From: Candidatus Kuenenia stuttgartensis | GTDB taxonomy: Bacteria > Planctomycetota > Phycisphaerae > Phycisphaerales > SM1A02 | Assembly (NCBI GenBank): GCA_945902075.1 | Contig: CAMDMA010000021.1 | Coordinates: 1 to 56,262 of the forward strand | Reading direction: 5' to 3' | DNA: 56,262 bases | Part shown: positions 43,478-51,284 of the stretch, piece by piece | Layout: each line of letters begins with the position of its first letter | Numbering within the stretch: position 1 is the stretch's first letter | Notes under the pieces: generated by a model | Databases searched by the model: none | The model's input: only the letters and a program-made list of their open reading frames with translations | What the model was told of the DNA's origin: nothing | Translations under genes and position numbers: made by a program

Positions 43478-44104
43478 ATGACCATCATTCCCATCGTCAT
43501 CGAGAAGACCGGCCGCGGAGAGCGCGCCTACGACATCTATTCGAGGCTGCTCAACGACCGCATCATCTTTCTCGGCGGCGCAGTCGGCGACCAGATGGCG
43601 AATCTCGTCGTCGCGCAGTTGCTGTTTCTCGCCAACGAGGACCCGCGCGCCGACATCTCGCTTTATGTGAACAGCCCCGGAGGCAGCGTGACCGCAGGTC
43701 TTGGCATCGTCGACACGATGAACTTCATCCCGTGCGACGTCTCGACCTACATCATCGGCTGCGCAGCGAGCATGGGCTCGGTCATCGCGTGCTCGGGTAC
43801 CAAGGGCAAGCGTTATGCGCTGCCGAACTCGGAGAACCTCATGCACCAGCCGCTGATCGGCGGCGTGCTCGAGGGCCAGGCCACCGACCTTGAGATTGAG
43901 GCTCGGCACATCCTCCGCATGCGCGACCAGCTCTACGAGATCTATTCGAAGGCCACCGGCCAGTCGAAGGAAAAGATCACTGAGGACTGCGACCGCAATA
44001 ACTGGCTCACCGCGAATGAAATGCTCCAGTACGGCCTCGTCGACAAGGTGCTGGAGAAGTTGTCGATGCCAAGTGCTGCCGTGAAGCCCAAGTCGGACGC
44101 CTGA
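43478..44104 (+). CDS. clpP: ClpP protease subunit, canonical-like paralogue 3 with Asn in the triad
   Basis: The third ClpP (208 residues) is closest to the standard sequence: [22 protein letters not shown] at the N-terminus, [16 protein letters not shown] (Ser98), LMHQPLIGG (His123) and [16 protein letters not shown]. The catalytic Asp position, in the usual ERD(R/K)F segment, reads CDRNNW, putting Asn174 where Asp is expected. Listeria ClpP1 is a known natural Asn-triad ClpP with conditional activity. A 68-base gap with a GGGCG/CGCCC hairpin precedes the ATG. It ends the clpP run. Confidence 0.95.
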   Translation: MTIIPIVIEKTGRGERAYDIYSRLLNDRIIFLGGAVGDQMANLVVAQLLFLANEDPRADISLYVNSPGGSVTAGLGIVDTMNFIPCDVSTYIIGCAASMGSVIACSGTKGKRYALPNSENLMHQPLIGGVLEGQATDLEIEARHILRMRDQLYEIYSKATGQSKEKITEDCDRNNWLTANEMLQYGLVDKVLEKLSMPSAAVKPKSDA

Positions 44105-44457
44105 CGACCCCAGTCCAGGCAGCGGATGTTGTCGGCCGCTTGAGGGATCCGACCATCTGGTTTGATCCGGTTCTCGGTCTCACCGTTCTGCACTGTGGTT
44201 TCATGGGCTTTTGAACGGAACTCGTTTGTCGAAAGCCACTTGACCAAAAAACGCCCCATGCGGGTCAGTTGGTCGACACGGCCTCACGTCCGCGTACAGC
44301 GATGGTTTGAATCGAAACCTGAGAATGGGATTGCAACTGCCGCGATAGGGTGCATTCTCCATTGGAATCTGCACTGTCCCTCTCTCGTCTGAAAGCCCAC
44401 GCGTGGTGGGTGGAAGGATGAGTGGGTGCCGATTCCACCCTGTCCCTCGGCGGTTCC
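44105..44457 (+). promoter_or_regulatory. 353-base leader region of the ECF sigma factor with two hairpins
   Basis: No gene is seen. Two inverted repeats lie close to the sigma gene: GAGAATG (44321-44327) with CATTCTC (44353-44359) across a 25-base loop, and CCCAC (44396-44400) with GTGGG (44406-44410), which ends just before a GGAAGG purine tract (44412-44417). They could structure the 5' leader and mask the ribosome site. A TTGACC at 44240-44245 could be a -35, but no good -10 was found. Regulatory use is inference. Confidence 0.3.
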
Positions 44458-45057
44458 ATGTCTGTTCATAAGAAAGAGCGCCTCGACTCCGGGGCTGCTT
44501 TGGCGTGTCCATCCGCCATCCAGTCGATCTCGCTCGGCTTTGGGATGATCTATCCCCAGCTTCGTGCGATTGCGTCTGCCATGATGAGTCACGAGCGCAG
44601 TGCGCACACGCTTCAACCCACCGCTGTCGTGAGTGAGGCCTTCCTACGCCTCGTGCACCGCGACGGAACGAGCTTCCAGAGCGAGGCCCATCTGTTGGCC
44701 TACGCCGCAACGGTCATGCGTTCGGTGCTCGTCGACCACTCACGCAAGCGCCGGTCGAAGAAGCGCGGAGGTGGCGCGCAGGTCAGTTCCGAAGCACTGC
44801 TTGGCATCGTGGGGCAAGTCGGACCCGGTGTCGACTTTCTCGAGATCGATGATGCACTCTGCGCCCTTGAGTCTGCGGACGAGCGGGTTGCACGGGTCGT
44901 TGAGGCTCGCATTTTCGGTGGTCTCACCATCGAAGAGGTTGCTGAGGCCCTTCACATTTCCCTGTCCAGCGTGGCGCGCGATTGGCGCTTTGGGCGAGCA
45001 TTTCTTGCCGGACAACTTTCATGCGACGGCACCCTGCCGGAGTTGGAGGCTCCATGA
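44458..45057 (+). CDS. ECF-type RNA polymerase sigma factor (PF07638, planctomycete type)
   Basis: The product (199 residues from ATG 44458) carries sigma region 2 (MIYPQLRAIASAMMSHERSAHTLQPTAVVSEAFLRLV) and region 4 with a helix-turn-helix (LTIEEVAEALHISLSSVARDW). The HTLQPTAVV and LVDHSRKRR strings are typical of the PF07638 ECF family frequent in planctomycetes and acidobacteria. GTG 44422 has a nearby purine tract and is an alternative start adding 12 residues. No anti-sigma gene is next to it; instead a Ser/Thr kinase overlaps its stop, the usual partner for this type, suggesting control by phosphorylation. Confidence 0.93.
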   Translation: MSVHKKERLDSGAALACPSAIQSISLGFGMIYPQLRAIASAMMSHERSAHTLQPTAVVSEAFLRLVHRDGTSFQSEAHLLAYAATVMRSVLVDHSRKRRSKKRGGGAQVSSEALLGIVGQVGPGVDFLEIDDALCALESADERVARVVEARIFGGLTIEEVAEALHISLSSVARDWRFGRAFLAGQLSCDGTLPELEAP

Positions 45058-46136
45058 ACATCGGTCCGACATCGCTTCGGCGCGCCCGCGCTGTGTTTCA
45101 CTGTGCACTTGAACTCGAAGGTCTCGAACGCGATCTCTTCGTGAGTGACGCGTGCGGGGTTGACCCTCAACTCGAGTCCCTTGTTCGACGGCTGCTCGCC
45201 GCGGACAGCCTCGAAACAAACTCATTCGGCGGCAGCGTCGCAGCAGAACTTTGCGCGCAAGCCAACAGCGGCCCCTCCCACCATCACCCCGTTCCTCTCG
45301 GCTACACAGCACTCCGCGAACTCGGCGTCGGTGGCTCCGGCAAGGTGGAACTTTGCCGCGAAGAGAAGAGCGGGGCATTGGTCGCCGTCAAAACGATCGA
45401 CCTCCGCGGGCTCGGCCAAGGTGGTGTGGATCGCGTTCGCCGCGAATGGCGCATCCTCAGTTCGATCGAGCATCCCGCGTTGGTGAAGTTGCGCGCTGCG
45501 GGAACAATCGAAGACCGGTTTGCCTATCTCGTGATGGACTTTATCGATGGTCTAGATGTTCGAAGTCATGCGGAAGTCTTCCGACTCAACGCGCGTGATG
45601 TGGTCGGGCTACTTCTCCCAGTTGCGGAAGCGCTCGCACTCGCGCATGGGCGCGGCGTGATCCATCGCGACATCAAGCCGTCAAACATTCTCGTCGGCGC
45701 AGATGGCCGTGCACGACTTCTTGATTTCGGCGCGGCACGAATATCGCTCGATGGAGCAGTGAGCGTCCATCACCACACGCTCACCGGCGAAATGGTCGGC
45801 ACGCTCACCTACATGAGTCCTGAGCAGGCGGCTGGGCGCGCGCGTGATGTGGATGGTCGTACCGATGTCTACCAACTCGCCGTCGTCCTTTACGAACTCA
45901 TCGAGGCAAGGGCTCCCTATGAACTCGATGGCATGACACTTGCGGAGACGATCGGAGCGATCGTGAGTTCGCGACCCGCGCCAATGGCACGCCTCACTGA
46001 AGAAGGCGGCGCCTCACCGGCACTCGCGCGCGTCATCATGAAAGCGCTCAGTAAGAAGCCCGATGCTCGGCAGCGAGATATGGAGGCGTTCATCCGCGCG
46101 TTGGCTCGGGCGATGCGCGAAACGCACTGCGTTTGA
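45054..46136 (+). CDS. Hanks-type Ser/Thr protein kinase paired with the ECF sigma factor
   Basis: The 360-residue kinase has an N-terminal helical segment typical of sigma-linked planctomycete kinases (ARAVFHCALELEGLERDLFVSDACG in short form). The kinase domain follows: Gly loop LGVGGSGKVEL, Lys113 (VAVKTI), HRDIKPSNIL (Asp206), DFGAAR (Asp224) and GTLTYMSPEQA. Unlike many bacterial kinases it shows no membrane helix or sensor domain after the catalytic domain, ending shortly after LARAM. Its ATG overlaps the sigma stop (ATGA). All catalytic residues are present, so activity is expected. The likely substrate is the sigma factor or a linked regulator. Confidence 0.95.
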   Translation: MNIGPTSLRRARAVFHCALELEGLERDLFVSDACGVDPQLESLVRRLLAADSLETNSFGGSVAAELCAQANSGPSHHHPVPLGYTALRELGVGGSGKVELCREEKSGALVAVKTIDLRGLGQGGVDRVRREWRILSSIEHPALVKLRAAGTIEDRFAYLVMDFIDGLDVRSHAEVFRLNARDVVGLLLPVAEALALAHGRGVIHRDIKPSNILVGADGRARLLDFGAARISLDGAVSVHHHTLTGEMVGTLTYMSPEQAAGRARDVDGRTDVYQLAVVLYELIEARAPYELDGMTLAETIGAIVSSRPAPMARLTEEGGASPALARVIMKALSKKPDARQRDMEAFIRALARAMRETHCV

Positions 46137-46206
46137 AGTTCTGTGCCTCACCAACTTCGATGCCCCTGTGATCAACTGATTCACGGCCGGTTGGATGCAG
46201 ACCTCG

Positions 46207-46225
46207 CAAACCAGCGGTTGGTTTG
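46207..46225. terminator. Possible terminator hairpin between converging genes
   Basis: A 7-bp stem (CAAACCA/TGGTTTG) closes a 5-base loop between the kinase stop and the stop of the minus-strand hypothetical gene. There is no T-run on either side, so the call is weak. Confidence 0.35.
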
Positions 46226-46237
46226 GGCACACAGCTC

Positions 46238-46759
46238 TCAACCTGCGCGAGACTTCGTACGGACACGCTTCGTTGCGGCGACAGCGGGACGGAGTTTCAC
46301 GGAAATTGAGGATGATTCGGTGAGATGCGCATCGACCGAGTAACGGCCAGACTCAACGCTGAACGCGATCGTCGGGACGCACGCCGGGATTCCAGGGATG
46401 ACTTGGAGCATGTCCGTGCCGAAGGCATCCCGAAGCACAACCGAAGCACCGGGAGCAAGATCGGAGCCCAGGGAAATCTCGCAGGGCGCGCGATCCACGC
46501 GAAAAATCGCTCGGAACCGGACCTCAGTGGACCGAGCAACGGCAGTGCAACTATCGGGCATGGCGGAGAGCATGAAGACCCCGCCCTTCGAGACGGAGAC
46601 GCCGTCCACTGGCACCTCAAACCACTCCGTCTCACAGTCGAGGCCGACCCAGAATTGGAGCCGTTCGAGCTGCGCCGTTGAAGTACACGAGGGAAGTGCT
46701 TTGAGATCTTGTTGCATCGGGTGTCGCATCGGGTGTTGCATCGGGTGTTGCACGACCAT
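46238..46759 (-). CDS. Hypothetical protein, about 173 residues
   Basis: No family recognised. The product begins with a His-Pro-Met repeat (QHPMQHPMRHPMQQ) encoded by a 12-bp tandem repeat, then a compact, beta-rich-looking region (EWFEVPVDGVSVSKGGVFML, EVRFRAIFRVD, FSVESGRYSVDAHL) and a basic C-terminus (KRVRTKSRAG). There is no signal peptide or membrane helix. ATG 46759 has GAGG at 6 bases; the frame extends to 46789 without a site. A plus-strand frame at 46325-46681 overlaps but is Arg/Glu-rich and less protein-like, so the minus strand is favoured. Moderately confident. Confidence 0.5.
   Translation of the reverse strand: MVVQHPMQHPMRHPMQQDLKALPSCTSTAQLERLQFWVGLDCETEWFEVPVDGVSVSKGGVFMLSAMPDSCTAVARSTEVRFRAIFRVDRAPCEISLGSDLAPGASVVLRDAFGTDMLQVIPGIPACVPTIAFSVESGRYSVDAHLTESSSISVKLRPAVAATKRVRTKSRAG
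46711..46746. repeat. Three tandem 12-bp units (GTTGCATCGGGT)
   Basis: Three adjoining copies, the middle with one change (GTCGCATCGGGT). On the minus strand they encode the His-Pro-Met-Gln/Arg repeat near the start of the hypothetical protein. Confidence 0.85.
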
Positions 46760-47179
46760 TTGTCGCCTCAATTGCCCGGCTCCGGACATCTAGGAGCCAG
46801 CCATCCACGGTTACGCCAACGGCCCCCTGTTCCTGTCACGATCCTGAGAGAAGTGCCGAATAAAAGATTTTCATGATGCCAATGAAGTCAAGCTGCTTGG
46901 AGCAACGAGCCGACGCGGGAGCGTTTCACCAAAACTCAGCAACGCGCGAGGCTCTGAAGGAAGCAGTAAAAAGCCGCGCGAACGGGCTCTCTCGAATCCG
47001 TTCGCGCAGCGTTGCGTGGCTTGTTTGAAGCGAAGGAAGCGCCTCACTTGAAAGAACGCAAACGATGGACAAAACCTGTCACGCAACTTCGAAAATTTCT
47101 TTCCTCCGCCGAATCTGCGAGAATCTTCGGTGCCGCAGCTCGCCCGGCGACCGGCTGAACACCCGCGATTGATCGAAAC
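46760..47179. other. 420-base gap upstream of the DUF72 gene; no gene recognised
   Basis: I see no credible coding frame. It must hold the promoters of two divergent genes (the hypothetical at 46759 and DUF72 at 47180), but no clear -35/-10 pair was found. Its one clear element is the minus-strand terminator-like hairpin at 46968-47007, listed separately. Confidence 0.4.
46968..47007 (-). terminator. Terminator-like hairpin with T5 tail on the minus strand, no matching gene
   Basis: GCGCGAACGG (46976-46985) pairs perfectly with CCGTTCGCGC (46998-47007) around a 12-base loop. On the minus strand it is followed by GGC and T5 (46972-46968). No minus-strand gene ends here. It could end an antisense or small RNA, or block read-through into the 46238-46759 gene. 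Confidence 0.6.
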
Positions 47180-48244
47180 ATGAGCCAACCAGTCATCCCA
47201 CCCAGCGCTGAGAATGAACCGCCGACTGGCGAACCGGCAGCAACTCTTTTCGGTGATGCGTGGGCAGACGCCCAACCGTCGATGCAGACACAGCAACCCG
47301 CGCTCGGCGGGAAAGTCGGGCTTTGCCCTGAAGCAGCGGCACTGGCTGCGCTTGGTGCGGCGCTGCCGCGAGAGCTTTACCTCGGTACTTCGAGTTGGAG
47401 CTTTCCTGGCTGGAAGGGGCTCGTCTACGACCGCGATGCGAGCGAGGCGGTTCTCGCGCGCACCGGGCTTGACGCGTACGCGCAACATCCGCTGTTTCGG
47501 TCCGTCGGCGTTGATAAGACGTTTTACCGACCTGCGCCGCGACTCGAGTTTGAGCGGCTTGGCGCGCAGGTCCCCGCGGACTTTCGCTTCCTCGTGAAGA
47601 TGTGGCGCGGTACCGTCGAGCACGGCGTTCGCGGCCCGGCGGCATTGTCGGCGGGCGATGATGGATTTCTCAACGCGCGCGTCGCGGAAACCGAATGCAT
47701 CCGGCCCGCGATCGAAGGACTCGGGGATAAAGCCGGTCCGCTTCTCTTCCAGTTTCCGCCGATGCGCTTCGCTGGCGCACGGGCACAGCGTGCGTTTCTC
47801 GCGCAACTCGCGCAGTTTCTGAAGGCACTTCCAAAGGGCCCGCTCTACGCGGTCGAACTCCGAAATCGCACGCTGCTGTCACCAGACTGCGCCCCGCGGC
47901 TCGGTGCACTTCTCGCAGAGAATGGTGCTGTGCCATGCCTCTCCGTGCATCCAACAATGCCGAGCCTCGACATCCAGGCGCGCGAACTCGTACTCGACGA
48001 GACGAAGCCGCGCGTCATGCGGTGGATGCTGCGCGGGAACCATGCGTATGCCGAGGCGAAGGATCTCTATGCGCCGTTTGACGCACTCGTCGAGTCCGAC
48101 GATGCGAGCCGCGATGCACTTGCGCGACTGGCAAAAGCTGCGATTTCCGCCGGGATCGGCGCGTGGGTGATCGTGAACAACAAGGCTGAAGGCTCAAGCC
48201 CACTCTCCGTCGAGCGATTGGCGCGTCGCATAGTCGGCGAGTGA
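47180..48244 (+). CDS. DUF72 family protein (TIM-barrel, YecE-like)
   Basis: The 354-residue product has an unconserved N-terminal extension of about 65 residues. The DUF72 domain then starts with LYLGTSSWSFPGWKGLVYD, followed by VDKTFYRPAP, FRFLVKMWRGTVEHG and QFPPMRF, ending with VIVNNKAEGSSPLSVERL. DUF72/YecE proteins adopt a TIM-barrel resembling xylose isomerase/endonuclease IV folds; no reaction is established. The start at ATG 47180 is the first in frame. It converges with the hydrolase gene, stop to stop 13 bases apart. Confidence 0.92.
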   Translation: MSQPVIPPSAENEPPTGEPAATLFGDAWADAQPSMQTQQPALGGKVGLCPEAAALAALGAALPRELYLGTSSWSFPGWKGLVYDRDASEAVLARTGLDAYAQHPLFRSVGVDKTFYRPAPRLEFERLGAQVPADFRFLVKMWRGTVEHGVRGPAALSAGDDGFLNARVAETECIRPAIEGLGDKAGPLLFQFPPMRFAGARAQRAFLAQLAQFLKALPKGPLYAVELRNRTLLSPDCAPRLGALLAENGAVPCLSVHPTMPSLDIQARELVLDETKPRVMRWMLRGNHAYAEAKDLYAPFDALVESDDASRDALARLAKAAISAGIGAWVIVNNKAEGSSPLSVERLARRIVGE

Positions 48245-48257
48245 CACGCAGAGCGCC

Positions 48258-49223
48258 TCACTCAAAAAACGCGCGCATCCGCTCGGCGACAATGTCGGGG
48301 CGGTCGTAAAGCAGCACGTGGCCCGCGCCTTCGAGCACCTCGCCCTCGAAATCGGCGATGCCGTTTCGCCAGACCTCAATCATCGAGGGATCAGTCAACT
48401 GATCGTGCGCTCCGTAGAGCACGAGGGTTGGGGCACGGATGGAAGAGAGCATCGGCTCGCACCCACGCACGAGGAACGCGCGGAGGTCGTCCACGATTTC
48501 GAGAAACGCCGCGCGTCGCTCGACCGCGCGCGCCACAAACTCGCGCCGAACCGGTTCGGGCATCGCGGGCGGATTGGGAAAGTTCAGTCGCAAGACCTCG
48601 TCGAAACTCGCGTCATCCTTGATATCGAGTGGAAGCTCACCTGCCGCGACGCGCGTCATGAACGCATTTTGCTTCGGCGCGACCACGCCAGCTGGCGAAA
48701 GGAGCGCGATCCGGCGCACGGAGTCGGGGTAGGTCGCGGCGTACGCGGCTGCAAACGCGCCACCCATGGAAGTTCCAACGACATCCACGACTCCCAACTG
48801 TTCATGCACACGGAACCGCTCAATGCAATCGATGTACAGCCGCCAATCGTGCGGCGCCTCACCGTGCATGGCGTGCTCGCCGAAACCGGGAAGATCGGGA
48901 ACGACGACACGGTGCGCATCGCTCAGAATTGGCGCAACTCCCATCATGGCCTCGGCTGATGTCCCAAGGCCATGCAGCACAAGCACCGTCGTCGCCCGCG
49001 GCAAGGAAGCGGCAGTTTCCGCCGGAGGATCGGTGTCCAACACCCTCCACCGATGCCCGTCGACCTCGACAAAGCGCTCCGACACGCCGGCATTCGCATG
49101 GCCAGCGATCATCGCGAGCCGAAACGCGTTGCCCGGGTCGTTCCAAAGCCAAACCGCCGCCGCAACGGTGGTCGCAAGGAGGACGGCAAGGGCAACGAGA
49201 ATCCAACGGAACATACGCTTCAT
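48258..49223 (-). CDS. Membrane-anchored alpha/beta hydrolase
   Basis: The 321-residue protein has an N-terminal helix (about 6-25, WILVALAVLLATTVAAAVWLW) that may anchor it or act as a signal. The alpha/beta-hydrolase fold follows: oxyanion HGLGTS, nucleophile elbow VGTSMGGAFA (Ser in GTSMG), the acid near LYGAHDQLTDPS, and catalytic His in EGAGHVLLYDRP. The substrate cannot be told. ATG 49223 is chosen because the longer frame to 49664 runs through the divergent MoxR gene. The gap to that gene is 57 bases. Confidence 0.92.
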   Translation of the reverse strand: MKRMFRWILVALAVLLATTVAAAVWLWNDPGNAFRLAMIAGHANAGVSERFVEVDGHRWRVLDTDPPAETAASLPRATTVLVLHGLGTSAEAMMGVAPILSDAHRVVVPDLPGFGEHAMHGEAPHDWRLYIDCIERFRVHEQLGVVDVVGTSMGGAFAAAYAATYPDSVRRIALLSPAGVVAPKQNAFMTRVAAGELPLDIKDDASFDEVLRLNFPNPPAMPEPVRREFVARAVERRAAFLEIVDDLRAFLVRGCEPMLSSIRAPTLVLYGAHDQLTDPSMIEVWRNGIADFEGEVLEGAGHVLLYDRPDIVAERMRAFFE

Positions 49224-49280
49224 GCCCGGAGCGTATGCCGAGCACCTCGCCACGTCTCGACTCACCGTAGGATGCGCGCC

Positions 49281-50279
49281 ATGTCTTCCGACGGCAACAT
49301 CGATGCACGGGTTCAGTCCTTCCGCGAGACCTTCGAACGCACGCGCGCAGAAATCGCGAAGGCCGTCGTCGGCCACACGGAAATTGTGGATGGCGTCCTG
49401 ATTTGCCTTTTCGCCGGTGGACACTGTTTGCTTGAAGGCGTGCCTGGGCTGGGCAAGACGCTTCTCATTCGCTCGCTCTCGCAGGCACTGCACCTCAAAT
49501 TCAGCCGCGTGCAGTTCACGCCCGACTTGATGCCTGCGGATGTGACAGGCACAACAATCGTTGTCGAGACCGAAAATGGCCGCGATTTTCAGTTCCGAAA
49601 GGGACCGATCTTCGCGCAGATCGTGCTGGCGGACGAGATCAACCGGGCAACGCCTAAAACGCAATCATCGATGCTTGAGGCGATGCAGGAGCGCAGCGTC
49701 ACAGTCGGCGGTGTCTCGCATGAACTCGAAAAACCGTTCTTCGTGATGGCGACGCAGAATCCAATTGAGCAGGAGGGAACCTACCCCCTGCCCGAGGCGC
49801 AACTCGACCGTTTCTTCTTCAAGCTCGTCGTGGGATACTCATCGCGTGCGGAACTTTCGACGATTCTCGACCGCACGACAACCGGCGAGAGTCCACGGAT
49901 TGAGCGCGTGCTCGACGCAGCAGGCATCGTCGAAGCGCAGAAACTCGTGCGTAGCGTCGCGATCGCGCCTCATGTGCAGGACTATGCGGTGCGCATGGTG
50001 CTCGCGACCCATCCCGGCGGCCAGTTTGCCACGCCGATGACGAACCAATTCCTCCGCTTCGGCGCGAGCCCGCGCGCCGCGCAGACGCTCGTGCTCGGAG
50101 CGAAGGTAAAGGCGCTTCTTGCGGGCCGTTCCGCGGTGGCGTTCGAAGATATCAAGGCGGTTGCGCTGCCGGCGCTCCGCCATCGTGTGCTGCTCAACTT
50201 CGAGGCGGAGGCGGAGGGCCGCGCCGCCGACGATGTCGTGCAGAACATCATTGACACGCTCGTACTCGACGCGCATTGA
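49281..50279 (+). CDS. MoxR-family AAA+ ATPase
   Basis: The 332-residue AAA+ protein has Walker A EGVPGLGKTLL, Walker B IVLADEINRATPKTQ, the sensor region FFVMATQNPIEQEGTYPLPEAQLDRF (in short form) and a C-terminal lid domain (FGASPRAAQTLVLGAKVKAL). MoxR ATPases are thought to act as chaperones in assembly of protein complexes. ATG 49281 has AGGA at 8 bases; ATG 49272 is an alternative. The usual neighbours (DUF58 and von Willebrand A proteins) are not downstream; an outer-membrane barrel gene follows 18 bases later. Confidence 0.95.
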   Translation: MSSDGNIDARVQSFRETFERTRAEIAKAVVGHTEIVDGVLICLFAGGHCLLEGVPGLGKTLLIRSLSQALHLKFSRVQFTPDLMPADVTGTTIVVETENGRDFQFRKGPIFAQIVLADEINRATPKTQSSMLEAMQERSVTVGGVSHELEKPFFVMATQNPIEQEGTYPLPEAQLDRFFFKLVVGYSSRAELSTILDRTTTGESPRIERVLDAAGIVEAQKLVRSVAIAPHVQDYAVRMVLATHPGGQFATPMTNQFLRFGASPRAAQTLVLGAKVKALLAGRSAVAFEDIKAVALPALRHRVLLNFEAEAEGRAADDVVQNIIDTLVLDAH

Positions 50280-50297
50280 CACCGGAAGGAACACCCT

Positions 50298-51266
50298 ATG
50301 CAACTCATCGCAGCCTCTCTCGCGGCGGTATTCGCCGCCACCGCTCTCGCTCAAGACACCGGCGGAGTAGAAAGTCCAGTCGTCGCCATCGACCCTGCCG
50401 CCTCAGCTGCAGAGGGCGCGAAGAGCGACCTACGGTTCGTGCTCGCCGGCGGATACGCGCACTTTTTCGACACCGATTTTGATACCGGCGGCGGCAGTGT
50501 CGCAGTCGACCGCGGATTCGGCTCACTCAATATTGGCGCGGCACCGAATGACCACTACGCGTGGGACATCGAGCTCGGATGGGAAGGCTCGTGGTACGGA
50601 TTTGAAGACGGCGGCACGCTTGCGACCGCCGCTGGCGGTACGCCGTGGGATGCGGTGCAGTCGATCGTGTTTGCACCCGGTGCCGCTTTCCGGCTCGACG
50701 AGCGTTGGCGGCTCAACACGCGATTCTTGCTGCAATTCGCAGGTGAAAATGATGCTGATGTCGGCGAGAGCGCCACGTATGGCGGCATCGTCGCCGCGTC
50801 GTACTCGTTCTCCAAAGAGTTCACCCTTGGTGCTGGCGTACTCGCGACCTCGCGCATCGAGGAAGATGTCCTCGTCGTGCCGCAGATCATTGTCGACTGG
50901 CGACCGTGCAAGGAGTTTCGTCTCTCGAACTTTGCGGGACCAGAAGCGTTTCCTGGCGCCGCGGGCCTTGAGGGCATCTGGGTGCTCTCTGAGGAGTTCG
51001 AGCTTGCGCTTGGCGGCCGCTATACCTACCGACGATTTCGCCTCGCGGAAGATGCCGCGATTTCGAGTGGTGTTGGCACCGATCAGGGCCTTCCCTTGTG
51101 GCTTCGTGCGACGATGCGCGCGAAGTGCGGTGCGCGTATCGATCTCGTCGGTGGATTCCAATTGATGGGCGAAATGCGCCTCGATGATTCCACTGGGCAG
51201 CGACTCGCGAAGGCGGACGTGGAGGCTGCGCCATTTCTCGGCGTGTTCTTCAGTTGGAGATTTTAG
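50298..51266 (+). CDS. Predicted outer-membrane beta-barrel protein
   Basis: The 322-residue product has a short signal peptide (MQLIAASLAAVFAATALAQD). Alternating hydrophobic strands such as WDIELGWEGSWYGFED, WRLNTRFLLQFAG, FELALGGRYTYRRFRL and RIDLVGGFQLMGEMRL follow, and it ends in a terminal aromatic (FLGVFFSWRF), the usual insertion signal of outer-membrane barrels. No family name can be given. It is 18 bases behind moxR and 18 bases ahead of the SDR gene, so it may be in the same transcript. Confidence 0.85.
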   Translation: MQLIAASLAAVFAATALAQDTGGVESPVVAIDPAASAAEGAKSDLRFVLAGGYAHFFDTDFDTGGGSVAVDRGFGSLNIGAAPNDHYAWDIELGWEGSWYGFEDGGTLATAAGGTPWDAVQSIVFAPGAAFRLDERWRLNTRFLLQFAGENDADVGESATYGGIVAASYSFSKEFTLGAGVLATSRIEEDVLVVPQIIVDWRPCKEFRLSNFAGPEAFPGAAGLEGIWVLSEEFELALGGRYTYRRFRLAEDAAISSGVGTDQGLPLWLRATMRAKCGARIDLVGGFQLMGEMRLDDSTGQRLAKADVEAAPFLGVFFSWRF

Positions 51267-51284
51267 TTCGAGAAACCGCTACTT

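Noticed and set aside
44418-44471. Possible 17-codon upstream open frame overlapping the sigma-factor start
   Set aside because: The purine tract abuts its ATG with no spacer, and there is no conservation evidence; probably chance.
46325-46681. 118-residue plus-strand open frame
   Set aside because: Antisense to the hypothetical at 46238-46759. The minus-strand protein has a better ribosome site and more natural composition, though neither is certain.
46871-47806. 311-residue minus-strand open frame ending left of the orphan terminator
   Set aside because: Overlaps the clear DUF72 gene; Arg/Cys-rich, no domain. The terminator lies inside it, not after its stop, so it does not explain that terminator.
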